Assembly (NCBI RefSeq): GCF_000218895.1
Contig: NC_015703.1
Coordinates: 6,399,001 to 6,463,000, forward strand
Reading direction: 5' to 3'
Source: Runella slithyformis DSM 19594
GTDB lineage: Bacteria > Bacteroidota > Bacteroidia > Cytophagales > Spirosomataceae
DNA length: 64,000 nucleotides
The stretch's first letter is position 1, and every line of letters starts with the position of its first letter. The notes below the pieces were generated by a model. The model was not told the origin of the DNA. It ran no database searches and saw only the letters and a program-made list of their open reading frames with translations. Made by a program: the position numbers and the translations under genes. This document shows, one piece after another, positions 18,701 through 26,599 of the stretch.

Positions 18701-19592
18701 AAAGAGCCAACGGAACTTTAAGGTGGGCCTGTGAGATGGGCAAAATGAGCGCTTTGCCGGGGGAATCCTGCCAGGGTCCTGCCGGCAAAGCGCCATATCT
18801 GTCTCGGAGATTTTCCACTACAACGGCCTTGCCCGTCTGAAGTACCTCTTTCCATTCGTGAAGCACCTCCTGCTGCAACGCGGGGTTTATGCGTATACCG
18901 ACAAAGGCTTCGGGCAGCGAATCGGGTATTCTCTCCCGACGAATCAACAAATTTCCCTCATCACTGACTCCATAAAAGGCGGCAAACGGAAAATCTTTCC
19001 GGTGCTGCTCAAAGACTTCCATGGCTTTTTGGTACACTTCGGCATCGTTGGCAGCGTTCAAAAGGTGTTTCCCCAGATCGGTCAGCGCCGCAAGCTGCCG
19101 CTCAGAAAGTACCAGCGACGTATCGTCGGTATTGGCGCAAAGCATTCCTGCAGTTCCTCCTTTATCTCCGGGTACCGGTGTATACGAAAAGGTATAATAC
19201 GTCTCTTCGGGATAGCCGTTACGCTCCATAATGAGCAATTGCCGCTCTACATACGTTCCTTCATTTTTCTCCATCACGCGCCGGAGCATTGGCTCAATAT
19301 CCTTCCATATTTCGCGCCATACGACTGCGGCGGGTTGTCCCAATGCTTCCGGGTGCTTGCCGCCTACTATGGCTTTGTAAGGGTCATTATAGAGCTTTAT
19401 GAGTTCACTTCCCCACCCGATCCAAATCGGCTGACTGGAGGTAAGCATAATCCTAACGCAGGTTTTCAGACTTTGCTCCCACTGCTCGGGCTCACCCAGC
19501 GGTGTTTTGGACCAATCGAACGTGCGCATTCTCTCACCCATTTCACCGCCTCCGGAAAGAAATTCAGGTTTTTTTTGGGGGTTGACTTCCAT
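15750..19592 (-). CDS. Hybrid protein with two histidine kinase cores, internal receiver, GAF and PAS domains
   Basis: A 1280-residue soluble protein. In order: an N-terminal PAS-like domain (about 1-160, GGGEMGERMRTFDWSKTPLG); a GAF-like domain (about 165-335); HisKA/HATPase number one (SNISHEFRTPL near 360; LLSNAFKYT, VLDTGVGIP, GTGIGLSLVKEL); a complete receiver (about 640-760, VVDDNADMRDH, phospho-Asp in ILSDIMMPVMDG, Lys in LVKPFSS); two PAS domains (about 770-1020); and a second HisKA/HATPase (SSHDLQEPLRKI, GTGIGLAIVKK). The second core is nearly identical in motif sequence to that of the kinase at 10298-13534. The architecture suggests a cytoplasmic phosphorelay hub. A CT dinucleotide run lies inside the first ATPase domain. 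The promoter TAGCTTTG ends four bases before the ATG. Confidence 0.93.
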   Translation of the reverse strand: MEVNPQKKPEFLSGGGEMGERMRTFDWSKTPLGEPEQWEQSLKTCVRIMLTSSQPIWIGWGSELIKLYNDPYKAIVGGKHPEALGQPAAVVWREIWKDIEPMLRRVMEKNEGTYVERQLLIMERNGYPEETYYTFSYTPVPGDKGGTAGMLCANTDDTSLVLSERQLAALTDLGKHLLNAANDAEVYQKAMEVFEQHRKDFPFAAFYGVSDEGNLLIRRERIPDSLPEAFVGIRINPALQQEVLHEWKEVLQTGKAVVVENLRDRYGALPAGPWQDSPGKALILPISQAHLKVPLALLLIGINPYRQLDAKYQRFFQLIADQIATAITNVRALDEERKRAAELEELDKTKTAFFSNISHEFRTPLTLMLGPLEELMAAKDGHLNDDERHRIETTHRNALRLLKLVNTLLDFSRLASGRQKAVYTPVDLPVYTKNVASNFQSIIEKAGLELHIATETFPEPVYVDRTMWEKIVFNLLSNAFKYTLKGSISLSLSLREKQAVLEVLDTGVGIPAKEIPHMFERFHRVQNTAGRTYEGTGIGLSLVKELVSLHGGTISVQSTEGEGSLFRVSIPVEKKHLPVGQIIDNAAYNEDILSDIYVKEVSVLLEDNPAENHSSGVLLPGTAKKQPTVLVVDDNADMRDHIQTLLRKTYHVITAKNGREALDLLPSVNPALILSDIMMPVMDGIQLLKEIKDNPQTAQLPVILLTARAGEESKIEGYETGADDYLVKPFSSKELLARISSQLKIASTRKHIEQQLKNLFSQAPTGIYVLRGPQFVVEIANARVLAIWGKKASEIVGKPIFEAIPEAAGQGFEQMMEDVYHNGTPCLVNEIPLVLLRRGKIETVYLKFVFEPLREETGVVTGIIGIADEITDLVKARKKIEESEQRFRNLAETLPQLVWVTDEKGNQMYVSSRWKEYTGIEPNNEETWRVIVHPDDLDSTGKAWMNSLTTGKRYKQEVRLKSKTGQYRWHAVNSEPVVENDGRIVKWVGAFTDIHTEKSFAQELESRVESRTRELGEANEALEQKNRELEQMNAELQSFAYVSSHDLQEPLRKIQTFSSRILEIEKNLSETGKNYFSRMQNAAYRMQVLIDDLLAFSRISSTERKFEHLSLSLIIDEVKTEFHEVIQEKNAIIEYNEVCEAHISPFQFRQLMQNLIGNSLKFTMPERPPHIIIKSEIVEGHLLEHDKLAPNKKYCCITVSDNGIGFEQRFSNRIFEVFQRLHGRDKYEGTGIGLAIVKKIVENHNGVISATGVLNEGATFTIYIPHVEVAGRGSTVSEGR
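18112..18128. repeat. Dinucleotide (AG)8 run within the double-kinase gene
   Basis: AGAGAGAGAGAGAGAGA on the plus strand encodes alternating Ser-Leu (SLSLSL) near residue 488-494 of the kinase. Gain or loss of one unit would shift the frame in the first HATPase domain. Confidence 0.9.
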
Positions 19593-19596
19593 AAGT

Positions 19597-19623
19597 CAAA
19601 GCTAAATTAAAGTTTTACAGCAA
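19597..19623 (-). promoter_or_regulatory. Promoter of the double-kinase gene
   Basis: Minus-strand TTG (19621-19623), 16-base spacer, TAGCTTTG (19597-19604). The -7 element ends four bases before the ATG at 19592, the same arrangement as at the HolD-like gene. Confidence 0.5.
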
Positions 19624-20290
19624 TGGTTTGGAAACATACTATAGAGCAAGTATATACGATCAATAAAACAAATATATACCATTTATAGACTAAATCATCA
19701 GCCCGACAGAAACGTTTTTTTCTAATTTACAGCCAAAGACGCCCCTGCCGAAGCGCCATTATGTCGTCTTAATGGCTGATACCGCAAAAGCAAACAACGC
19801 TAGCCTTTTTACACCTTGGGATCAATAATTTTTAAGTTCATTATTCATTATTTGTAAACGCAACAGAAAAAGAACGGAGGAGAAAAGAACGAACAGCCCG
19901 ACTATGACATACTTCAATGAACCCCGGCAGGCTGCTCTGCTCAACAAATCAGCACAGAAGGTATTAATTAAATAGGGTTGGAAGCAAATTACAGGAGTGT
20001 CCACACCCTTACCGCAAAATTCACCGCAAACAAGAGCAAAAGTCAGGTTCGGATGCCGTCCTGTTTCCGGCATAAGAAAATGGCTAAAAAACGGTCATTA
20101 AATCATCAAATTGGTCGAAAATAGTTGAAAAGTGGCTAAAAATGGGGTCATTCCGCCTCAAAAATTATCTATATTTCTAACAATCAGCTAATTATCTAAA
20201 AATACCCTCAAACGTTCCGCCAGACTCCGTTTTCAGTCTCCTACAACTTTTTGATATAAAAGCATACTGTAAGCTAGATTGTAAGCAACA
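19624..20290. other. Gene-free region next to tRNA-Arg
   Basis: About 670 AT-rich bases without a convincing gene. Several phrases such as GTGGCTAAAAATGGGGTC and the position at the 3' end of a tRNA are reminiscent of integrase leader or attachment regions, but no integrase and no duplicated tRNA end are visible. A minus-strand frame at 19822-20073 (Cys-rich, ends with a hydrophobic stretch) has no coding support. Confidence 0.4.
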
Positions 20291-20326
20291 AAAAACCCCT
20301 CAAATCGTGAAACTTGAGGGGTTTTT
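20291..20326 (-). terminator. Terminator of tRNA-Arg
   Basis: AAAAACCCCTCAA (20291-20303) pairs perfectly with TTGAGGGGTTTTT (20314-20326) around a 10-base loop. On the minus strand it ends in a T run eight bases after the tRNA CCA end. Confidence 0.9.
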
Positions 20327-20336
20327 GTGGTTTTGG

Positions 20337-20410
20337 TGGACGCGTAGGGATTCGAACCCCAAACCTCCTGATCCGTAGTCAGGTGCTCTATCCAATTGAG
20401 CTACGCATCC
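20337..20410 (-). tRNA. tRNA-Arg (anticodon ACG)
   Basis: The minus strand folds as a full cloverleaf: acceptor GGATGCG with CGCGTCC (one T-G pair), D arm with AGCTC-GAGC, anticodon stem CTGAC/ATCAG type with loop CTACGGA giving ACG, and T arm with GGTTCGAATCC. The discriminator is A, and CCA is encoded in the DNA at 20334-20336. ACG is read as ICG after deamination and decodes CGN arginine codons. It has its own promoter and terminator. Confidence 0.97.
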
Positions 20411-20442
20411 TTTTTATTTATTTTCCCGTTGATTTGGGACTG

Positions 20443-20473
20443 CAAAGGTAGCTGTTTAAATTTCAATTCCAAA
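20443..20473 (-). promoter_or_regulatory. Promoter of tRNA-Arg
   Basis: Minus-strand TTTG (20470-20473), 19-base spacer, TACCTTTG (20443-20450), an exact fit to the Bacteroidota consensus. It lies about 32 bases before the tRNA 5' end, leaving a short leader for RNase P to remove. Confidence 0.7.
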
Positions 20474-20561
20474 CGCCCATGACCTAAATTTTATAAAAAA
20501 ATTGCTTCACTATTGATTATCAACCTGTTTTCCTGCAAAAAAAATTTCAACCCCTATAAGG

Positions 20562-21323
20562 CTACAGTTTGATCTTTAGTCCGTCGTAGGCCAATCGAAC
20601 TCCCGAAGGCAGTTCTTTGTCTACGGCTCCGTGGCAACCCATTTTATGACTGATGTGCGTAAAGTAAGTCATCTTGGGGCTGAGCCGCTCTGCCATGTCC
20701 AACGCCTGGTCCAATGAATAGTGTGAGATATGTCGGTCGCGCTGAAGCGCCCCCAATACCAATACATCCAATCCTTTCAGTTTGGCCTGCTCCGCCTCGG
20801 AAATATGGTTGACGTCGGTGACGTAGGCAAAGTTGTCAACCCTGAAGCCAAACACTGGCAGTCTGTGATGCAGCACGTCGATGGGAATGAAGGTGACGCC
20901 CTTGATCTCGAAGGGCGCGGCGGTGATCTCGTGGAGCTGAAGGCGCGGAATGCCCGGGTAGCGGTGCTCGGCAAAGACATACTCAAATTCGCGGTGGATC
21001 TGATCCAATACTTCCGCTCGTCCATATACGGGCATATCGCGCTGCTGGAGGAAATTAAACGCCCGTACGTCATCCAATCCCGCCGTATGGTCTTTGTGCT
21101 GATGGGTGAAGAGTACGGCGTCGAGTTGGGTAATGCCTTCCCGCAACATCTGCTGCCGAAAGTCAGGGCCGGTATCAATGACAAAATGATGCCTGCCGAC
21201 CTCCAAATGAATCGACACCCGCAGTCGCTTGTCACGGTAGTCCAGCGAGCGACATACCTCACAGCTACAGCCGATCAGCGGCACGCCCGATGAAGTTCCG
21301 GTACCTAAGAGGGTGACAATCAT
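20562..21323 (-). CDS. PhnP-like MBL-fold phosphodiesterase
   Basis: A 253-residue cytoplasmic protein of the metallo-beta-lactamase fold. The N-terminus LLGTGTSSGVPLIGC with Cys19, Cys21 and Cys24 (GCSCEVC) is a structural-zinc motif characteristic of PhnP (phosphoribosyl 1,2-cyclic phosphate phosphodiesterase) relatives. THQHKDH gives His74, His76, Asp78 and His79 as metal ligands; a further TDVNHIS and a C-terminal THISHKMG complete the set. No phn genes are adjacent, so the true substrate is uncertain; many Bacteroidota carry it as a stand-alone hydrolase. It lies 75 bases downstream of the response regulator gene on the same strand. Confidence 0.88.
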   Translation of the reverse strand: MIVTLLGTGTSSGVPLIGCSCEVCRSLDYRDKRLRVSIHLEVGRHHFVIDTGPDFRQQMLREGITQLDAVLFTHQHKDHTAGLDDVRAFNFLQQRDMPVYGRAEVLDQIHREFEYVFAEHRYPGIPRLQLHEITAAPFEIKGVTFIPIDVLHHRLPVFGFRVDNFAYVTDVNHISEAEQAKLKGLDVLVLGALQRDRHISHYSLDQALDMAERLSPKMTYFTHISHKMGCHGAVDKELPSGVRLAYDGLKIKL

Positions 21324-21398
21324 TTTTTCAGGAGTGAGGAGCGAGAAGTCAGGATCGAGGGATCATTTTTACTATTTCCTCACTTCTCGCTTCCGCTA

Positions 21399-21776
21399 TT
21401 ACTCTTCCGTTAATTCATTTACAATCTCAACGAGGCGATCGAAGTTGAGTGGCTTAACGAGCACATCATTGAAGCCGGCGGCTTTAAACTCCTCTTCCGA
21501 GTAGTTTTTGGCATTGCCCGTGATCGCCACGACCGGCAGGTTTGATTTTTTCTTATCGCCGAGCGCCCGGATGGCCTTTACGCATTCCATACCGTCCATG
21601 ATGGGCATGTTGATGTCGAGCAAAACGATGTCAAAATCTTCTTTGTCTACAATTTGCATTACCTGCTCACCATTTTTGACGGCGGTGATTTCATAATTTT
21701 GAAATTCCAAAATCTTACGGGCCAGGTTTTGGATTACGGAACTGTCTTCGGCAATAAGAACGCGCTTTTGCGACAT
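21399..21776 (-). CDS. Single-domain response regulator
   Basis: A 125-residue protein that is only a receiver domain. It has the acidic pair (Glu10-Asp11), phospho-acceptor Asp54 in VLLDINMP, Thr86 in AITGNA and Lys108 in LVKPL. There is no output domain, so it works as a CheY/Spo0F-like diffusible carrier or by binding partners. Two large kinases with no attached C-terminal receiver are encoded within 12 kb, so a phosphorelay link is possible but not shown. It precedes the PhnP-like gene on the same strand. Confidence 0.93.
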   Translation of the reverse strand: MSQKRVLIAEDSSVIQNLARKILEFQNYEITAVKNGEQVMQIVDKEDFDIVLLDINMPIMDGMECVKAIRALGDKKKSNLPVVAITGNAKNYSEEEFKAAGFNDVLVKPLNFDRLVEIVNELTEE

Positions 21777-21931
21777 GGTAAAATGAAGTTTTGGTGGTTT
21801 AATGCTTTACTATTGCAAAAGAACAAAGAAAAGCGAGACTAAAAAAACAGAAAAATCAGGAAGTAAGAAACAGAAAAAGATAAAAGTGTCAAAAACTGTT
21901 TGATCTACCAAAAAACCGACACTTTTCAATA

Positions 21932-21962
21932 AAAAATCCCACGTTTTGAGCGTGGGATTTTT
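21932..21962. terminator. Terminator downstream of the DUF4397 lipoprotein gene
   Basis: AAAAATCCCACG (21932-21943) pairs with CGTGGGATTTTT (21951-21962), loop of 7 bases. It lies 26 bases after the DUF4397 stop, with a T run on the minus strand. Confidence 0.88.
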
Positions 21963-21987
21963 GTAAATAAATGGAATCATAAAGTGC

Positions 21988-22824
21988 TTAATTGTGCAAA
22001 ACTACCCCTGCCCCAAGGGCATTTGCCCCGGTGCCTCCTGCTAAGCCGCGTGCATAAAGTGTATAGATTTTTCCATCAGCCAATGTTACGTTTGGCACGG
22101 TCAATGCCACCGGCCCGGTGGCACTCCCCGTACGGACTTCAACAGTATACGTACCGGCAGTAAGTGGAGAGAAGTTAGCGAAGTTGACAGCGGTAGCACC
22201 TGTGCCCGTCGAAACAGCACGGTAGGCACGGTTGGCAAAAGAAGCAACAGGGGCCGTAACGCCTGTACGAAGTACGTTCACCCATACTGCGGGCGCATTA
22301 GGGGCCAAATGAAAGAATCGTATGTGGGCATTTCCCGCTGCGGGCGTCGCCAAGTTGTCAGTAACGTTTAAAAAACGGGGACCACCGGGATCGGTAGCTC
22401 CAATCGCCGTAGAACGGGCGCGGTTAAGCGTATCGGTTACAAAAAAGGTATAGTTGATTCCCGAGGCAGCTGTGAAATTGTTTTGGTTGGTTGCTCCTGC
22501 TCTGAACAGGATGTCATTTGAACCTAAAATTCCGCCAATGGTACCCGAAGCTGCTTTGGCACGCAACTGTAATGGGCCTACGGTAACAGTATTGTAGGCC
22601 GTATTGGCCCCGAGTGCTACGTTTGTACCTGCAGGCAGGTTATTTGTGAAAAAATTAAGCGTTGTACCCGGCGCGGCATTGACAAACAGCACCCGTGATG
22701 TAAGGGTTGAAGCAGCGGTAGCAGGTACCGGGGTTGGGTATTCTGTATCCTTGCAACTGACCATCGCTATCGTCGTCAATACGGCGACAGTTACCGAAAA
22801 AATAGTTTTATATGAAAATTTCAT
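21988..22824 (-). CDS. DUF4397 domain lipoprotein
   Basis: A 278-residue protein with a lipoprotein signal (MKFSYKTIFSVTVAVLTTIA, then MVSC; Cys24). The rest is beta-rich and low in charge, with the DUF4397 hallmarks: VLFVNAAPGTTLNFFTNN near the start, an HIRFFHLAPNAPAVWVNV repeat in the middle and a C-terminal GKIYTLYARGL. DUF4397 proteins are surface or periplasmic lipoproteins of unknown function built of immunoglobulin-like repeats. The gene follows the Oar-like receptor at 38 bases and probably forms an operon with it, so a role as its surface partner is plausible. Confidence 0.88.
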   Translation of the reverse strand: MKFSYKTIFSVTVAVLTTIAMVSCKDTEYPTPVPATAASTLTSRVLFVNAAPGTTLNFFTNNLPAGTNVALGANTAYNTVTVGPLQLRAKAASGTIGGILGSNDILFRAGATNQNNFTAASGINYTFFVTDTLNRARSTAIGATDPGGPRFLNVTDNLATPAAGNAHIRFFHLAPNAPAVWVNVLRTGVTAPVASFANRAYRAVSTGTGATAVNFANFSPLTAGTYTVEVRTGSATGPVALTVPNVTLADGKIYTLYARGLAGGTGANALGAGVVLHN

Positions 22825-22862
22825 TTTGTTTTTCTTTAAAGTGTTAACTTTTACCGTTTCAA

Positions 22863-25800
22863 TTAAAACACGACTCTGAAACCGAGTTGTGCCTGCCAGC
22901 GCGACCCCAAGCCCGTGTTTTCAAGATACGTAGTGCTTAATGGCGCACCGCTTGCCGTAACCGGGAAGGTAAAAATAGGGCGACCTGTAGTAGGCGCGGC
23001 AGCGGTATGAGGCACTTCATATCCTACAAATGAGAGCACGTTTGAACGAACTGGCGTCCGAACTAATCCTGCATTTGAGCTAATTAAATTCAGGAAGTTT
23101 TGTACTTCTCCCGAAAACTGAAGCGTAAGGTTACGGCCGGCTACTTTAAATGGAGTGATATCAACCAGCAAACGCATATCCAAACGATTCACCCACGGCA
23201 TGAAAGCACCGTTACGCTCAGCATATTGTCCCCGGCGGCTATTCAAGTATTCATCCTGAGTGATATAAGCGTCCAATTGGCTCCAAATCTCTTGAGGAGT
23301 ACGAGTGTCACGCGCATCCGTTGGCACTAAAATAACTTCATTTTGATTACGCGGGATATACATCAGATCCTTATTGGAGTAACCGTCACTATTTAAGTTA
23401 CCGCCATAATTATATGAAAAGTTTGAACCGGTAAAGCCTGTGTAAATAAATGAAAGCGATGTGGCCAAAAAGTCTTTCACCCACTCTTTGCGCCAAGACA
23501 CAAACCCATTAATACGATTGGGAACTAAGTTATTTGAATACGATAAATTGGGCAAATTGAGTGTACTTACTACGCTGTTACCCGTAAACAATGAACCGGC
23601 TGTCGAGCCACTTTGACCATTGATATCTTTTGAATCGGTACGCGTATAGGCAATCGAACCTTGGATAGGGCCGGTCGTTTTTTGCAATTGAGCGGTAAAA
23701 CTTGTAGAGTATCCCTCACTGATATTGTCAATCATCAATGCCTGTACTACACGGTCATTAACGCGACGGTCAGGACCTGAAGGTTGTGTTACATCACCGT
23801 TGGCAGCACCAAACAAGGGGCGACCATCACCCGGAACAACACCTACGGGATTCGACAAATTGGCATCACGAATGTATACCGCGTTGATGTCTTTCGTATA
23901 AATAAACTCACCTGTAGCGATTAAACCATAGGGCAAGCGTACATCAGCAGCAAAATTGGTACGCCATACCTGCGGAAACTTAAAGTCGGGTACAGTGGCG
24001 TTAATGGTAAACGTAGGTGGAATGACCGGGTTGGCAACTGTTCCGGTTACCGCCGGCAAATAGGCATCCGGATTTGGATTAAAACGGACTTGGTTCAGCG
24101 CCGGAGTTGACGTAGCAGAAGCCGACAAAGTACCGAATAATGCCCCTGTGTTAGAGACTTGGTTTGAAATCCAAACAAATGGAACACGGCCCGTGAAAAT
24201 ACCCGTACCACCGCGTAATTGAATCTTCTTGTCTCCTTTTACATCCCAGTTAAACCCAATACGTGGTGACCAAAGCGGGGTTGATTTTGGGAGTTGATTT
24301 ACTTTAATCTTTTCGCCGCCATTAAAAGTCATTTCGTCTGTTACAGGGTTTCCAACAACACTTGACCCATCAAAAGTTGGAATATCAACACGCACACCTG
24401 CCGTAATGGTAACATTTCGAATACCGGTATATTTATCCTGCGCATAAAAACCGTACTGTGCCGATTTGAACTCTGCAGCAGGGGCCGGTATACCCTGCAA
24501 AGCTGAATATTGAATTGAATAAGCGGCAGGCGCTACAAAACCCGGGGTGCCGGGAGCGTTGGTTACGTTAGCAATAAAATCATTGATGCTGTTGAATCGA
24601 TAATTCCCTTTGATTAAAGGCGTAAAAGCATTGAAGAACTTATAAAATTCATTGGCAGTACCGACTGTAAACGTATGATCTCCCGCAAATATGTCAAATT
24701 TGTCATTTAACTGGAAGATGTTCTGGTCTAAACGGTTGTTTGGAGTAAATGGCTCTGCTCCAAAAGCGGTAAGGTTTTGACCGTTGGGCCCCAGAATGTC
24801 AACCGTTGGAAAATTAGGGCTGTCTGCTCCTCCACCCGCTTGGCGGAAATCACGAAATGCCGAAAAGCCCACTTGTAAGTTATTGGCAAATTTACCGTTC
24901 TTAAACGTCGAATTCAACTCAGCAATTACGTTTTTAAGGTTATTGTTGATTCGATACCATGAGAGAGAAAAAGGCAATGTATTATTGGAGTTACTGCGAC
25001 CGCCGGCAGGGCCGGCTGCAAAACCGCCCGAACCGCTCGGTGCTACATCACGAAATGAATTCAATTGGTTATAACGAATGGTAAACTTATGATTGTCGTT
25101 GATATTCCAATCCAACTTTGCCAGAAATTTGGTGCTCGCTGTAAGGGCATTAAAGGTATCAAAAGTGCCCGGGTCAAATGTCCAATCTTTCCCGGTTGTT
25201 GTGGTAGTCAAAAAATCACGCAAACGACCGAGTTCGGCGGAAGTCTGTTGGTTGCCGGCAACATCTACCGGAAACAGGACCGCCGGATCAGTACGGGTTT
25301 CACGTTCTACATTGACAAAGTAAAACAATTTATTTTTGACGATTGCTCCCCCAAGACGCGCACCGAAGTTATTGCTCTTGAAATCAATGATTGGCGAAGT
25401 AAGATCACCTACTTTTTTATTCACATAATTTTGATTCCGCATAAAATAGTAAGCAGACCCCTGTGTTTCATTGGTTCCGGAGCGTGTTACAGCATTCACC
25501 CCTGCCCCCGTAAACGAACCTTGAGAGACGTCGTAGGGAGAAAGTGAAACCTGTAATTCCTGAATGGCGTCTACTGAAATCGGTTGTGCATTTGACTGTC
25601 CGCCCGGCAAAGCACTCAAGCCAAACACGTTATTGGAGGTAGCGCCATCAATTGAAAAATTGTTGTATAAATTGCTTCGACCGCCAAAGGAAAAGCCGGG
25701 CCCGGCTTGCGGGGTTAAGGCCGAAAAATCTGTAAAGCTCCGCGACAATGTTGGCAATCGCTCAAATGATTCACGTTTTATATTGGTAGAAGCTCCTGTA

Positions 25801-26225
25801 CGATCACCGCTGATAACCGCATTACTTCCTCCGGTCACTACTATTTCCTGCAATTGCTTGCCTTCTTCGGATAGCACAATGTTAACGGTTGAGTTAGCCC
25901 CCAAATCAGCATAAACTTCATTTTTTGATTGTTCTTGGAAACCAACAAAAGTCACCGTTACTTTATACGGGCCACCCACGCGAACTGCAGGAAATATGTA
26001 ACGTCCTTTTTCATTCGTAATAGTGCCGTACTTAGTACCGGAGGGCCCATGGACCGCAACGATTGTCGCGCCCGGCAATAATTCACCTTTACCATCAGTT
26101 ATCACTCCACTGATCGTTGAAGTTGTAACGCCCTGCGCATACAAGCCCGAGCCCACAAAAAGAGAGGCCACGACTGCGAAAAATGCAATTATTGCTCTCG
26201 TCCTTCGTAAATTTTTGAGATTCAT
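22863..26225 (-). CDS. Oar-like TonB-dependent outer-membrane receptor
   Basis: The frame is open from 26327, but the ATG at 26225 gives a proper signal peptide (MNLKNLRRTRAIIAFFAV..., cleaved after GLYAQG), so the protein is about 1120 residues. Residues about 30-115 are a carboxypeptidase-regulatory-like domain (TSTISGVITDGKGELLPGAT), residues about 125-240 a plug (GGSNAVISGDRTGASTNIKRE, ALTPQAGPGFSFGG), and the rest a large beta-barrel ending in a terminal aromatic residue (GFRVVF). The plug with FTGAGVNAVTRSGTN is the Oar/OmpA-related type, known for protein export to the surface in Myxococcus. The DUF4397 lipoprotein gene follows at 38 bases. No N-terminal STN domain is present. Confidence 0.92.
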   Translation of the reverse strand: MNLKNLRRTRAIIAFFAVVASLFVGSGLYAQGVTTSTISGVITDGKGELLPGATIVAVHGPSGTKYGTITNEKGRYIFPAVRVGGPYKVTVTFVGFQEQSKNEVYADLGANSTVNIVLSEEGKQLQEIVVTGGSNAVISGDRTGASTNIKRESFERLPTLSRSFTDFSALTPQAGPGFSFGGRSNLYNNFSIDGATSNNVFGLSALPGGQSNAQPISVDAIQELQVSLSPYDVSQGSFTGAGVNAVTRSGTNETQGSAYYFMRNQNYVNKKVGDLTSPIIDFKSNNFGARLGGAIVKNKLFYFVNVERETRTDPAVLFPVDVAGNQQTSAELGRLRDFLTTTTTGKDWTFDPGTFDTFNALTASTKFLAKLDWNINDNHKFTIRYNQLNSFRDVAPSGSGGFAAGPAGGRSNSNNTLPFSLSWYRINNNLKNVIAELNSTFKNGKFANNLQVGFSAFRDFRQAGGGADSPNFPTVDILGPNGQNLTAFGAEPFTPNNRLDQNIFQLNDKFDIFAGDHTFTVGTANEFYKFFNAFTPLIKGNYRFNSINDFIANVTNAPGTPGFVAPAAYSIQYSALQGIPAPAAEFKSAQYGFYAQDKYTGIRNVTITAGVRVDIPTFDGSSVVGNPVTDEMTFNGGEKIKVNQLPKSTPLWSPRIGFNWDVKGDKKIQLRGGTGIFTGRVPFVWISNQVSNTGALFGTLSASATSTPALNQVRFNPNPDAYLPAVTGTVANPVIPPTFTINATVPDFKFPQVWRTNFAADVRLPYGLIATGEFIYTKDINAVYIRDANLSNPVGVVPGDGRPLFGAANGDVTQPSGPDRRVNDRVVQALMIDNISEGYSTSFTAQLQKTTGPIQGSIAYTRTDSKDINGQSGSTAGSLFTGNSVVSTLNLPNLSYSNNLVPNRINGFVSWRKEWVKDFLATSLSFIYTGFTGSNFSYNYGGNLNSDGYSNKDLMYIPRNQNEVILVPTDARDTRTPQEIWSQLDAYITQDEYLNSRRGQYAERNGAFMPWVNRLDMRLLVDITPFKVAGRNLTLQFSGEVQNFLNLISSNAGLVRTPVRSNVLSFVGYEVPHTAAAPTTGRPIFTFPVTASGAPLSTTYLENTGLGSRWQAQLGFRVVF

Positions 26226-26599
26226 AAATTTGGGAATTTTGGTTAGAATTGTGTTTGGTGAAATCAGTTGGTTGATGTCAAAAATCGCTGCAAATAAACG
26301 AGAAAATTGTGGTACAAACAAAAGCACTTTGCAAGGAAAATGCTAGGTTCGCATTTACAACTCGCTGATTTATTGGAATAATACATTTTTTTATCGTTAT
26401 TTTTCCAAATCCTTATTTTAAATAATTATTAAGTGCAATTCGCTGCATACAACGTATTGGATAATGCCGAAAAAGTAAGCTATGCTAAAAATATACCAAA
26501 CTCAAAAAGATGTATCCGGAAAGACAAAAGGCAGGACACAACCTTGAAATCGTACAAATTACCAAAAAATCTAAATGACGCCCTAAATTAATATACATC
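26226..26599. other. Divergent promoter region between the Oar-like receptor and rsmI
   Basis: An AT-rich 374-base gap. On the minus strand TTTG-N16-TTTATTTG near 26290-26320 is a weak promoter candidate for the receptor; the element would lie inside the longer open frame, favouring the shorter start. No RNA structure is evident. Confidence 0.35.

Noticed and set aside
19822-20073. Minus-strand open frame of 83 residues near tRNA-Arg
   Set aside because: Cys-rich and hydrophobic only at the end; no family features and no upstream signals.
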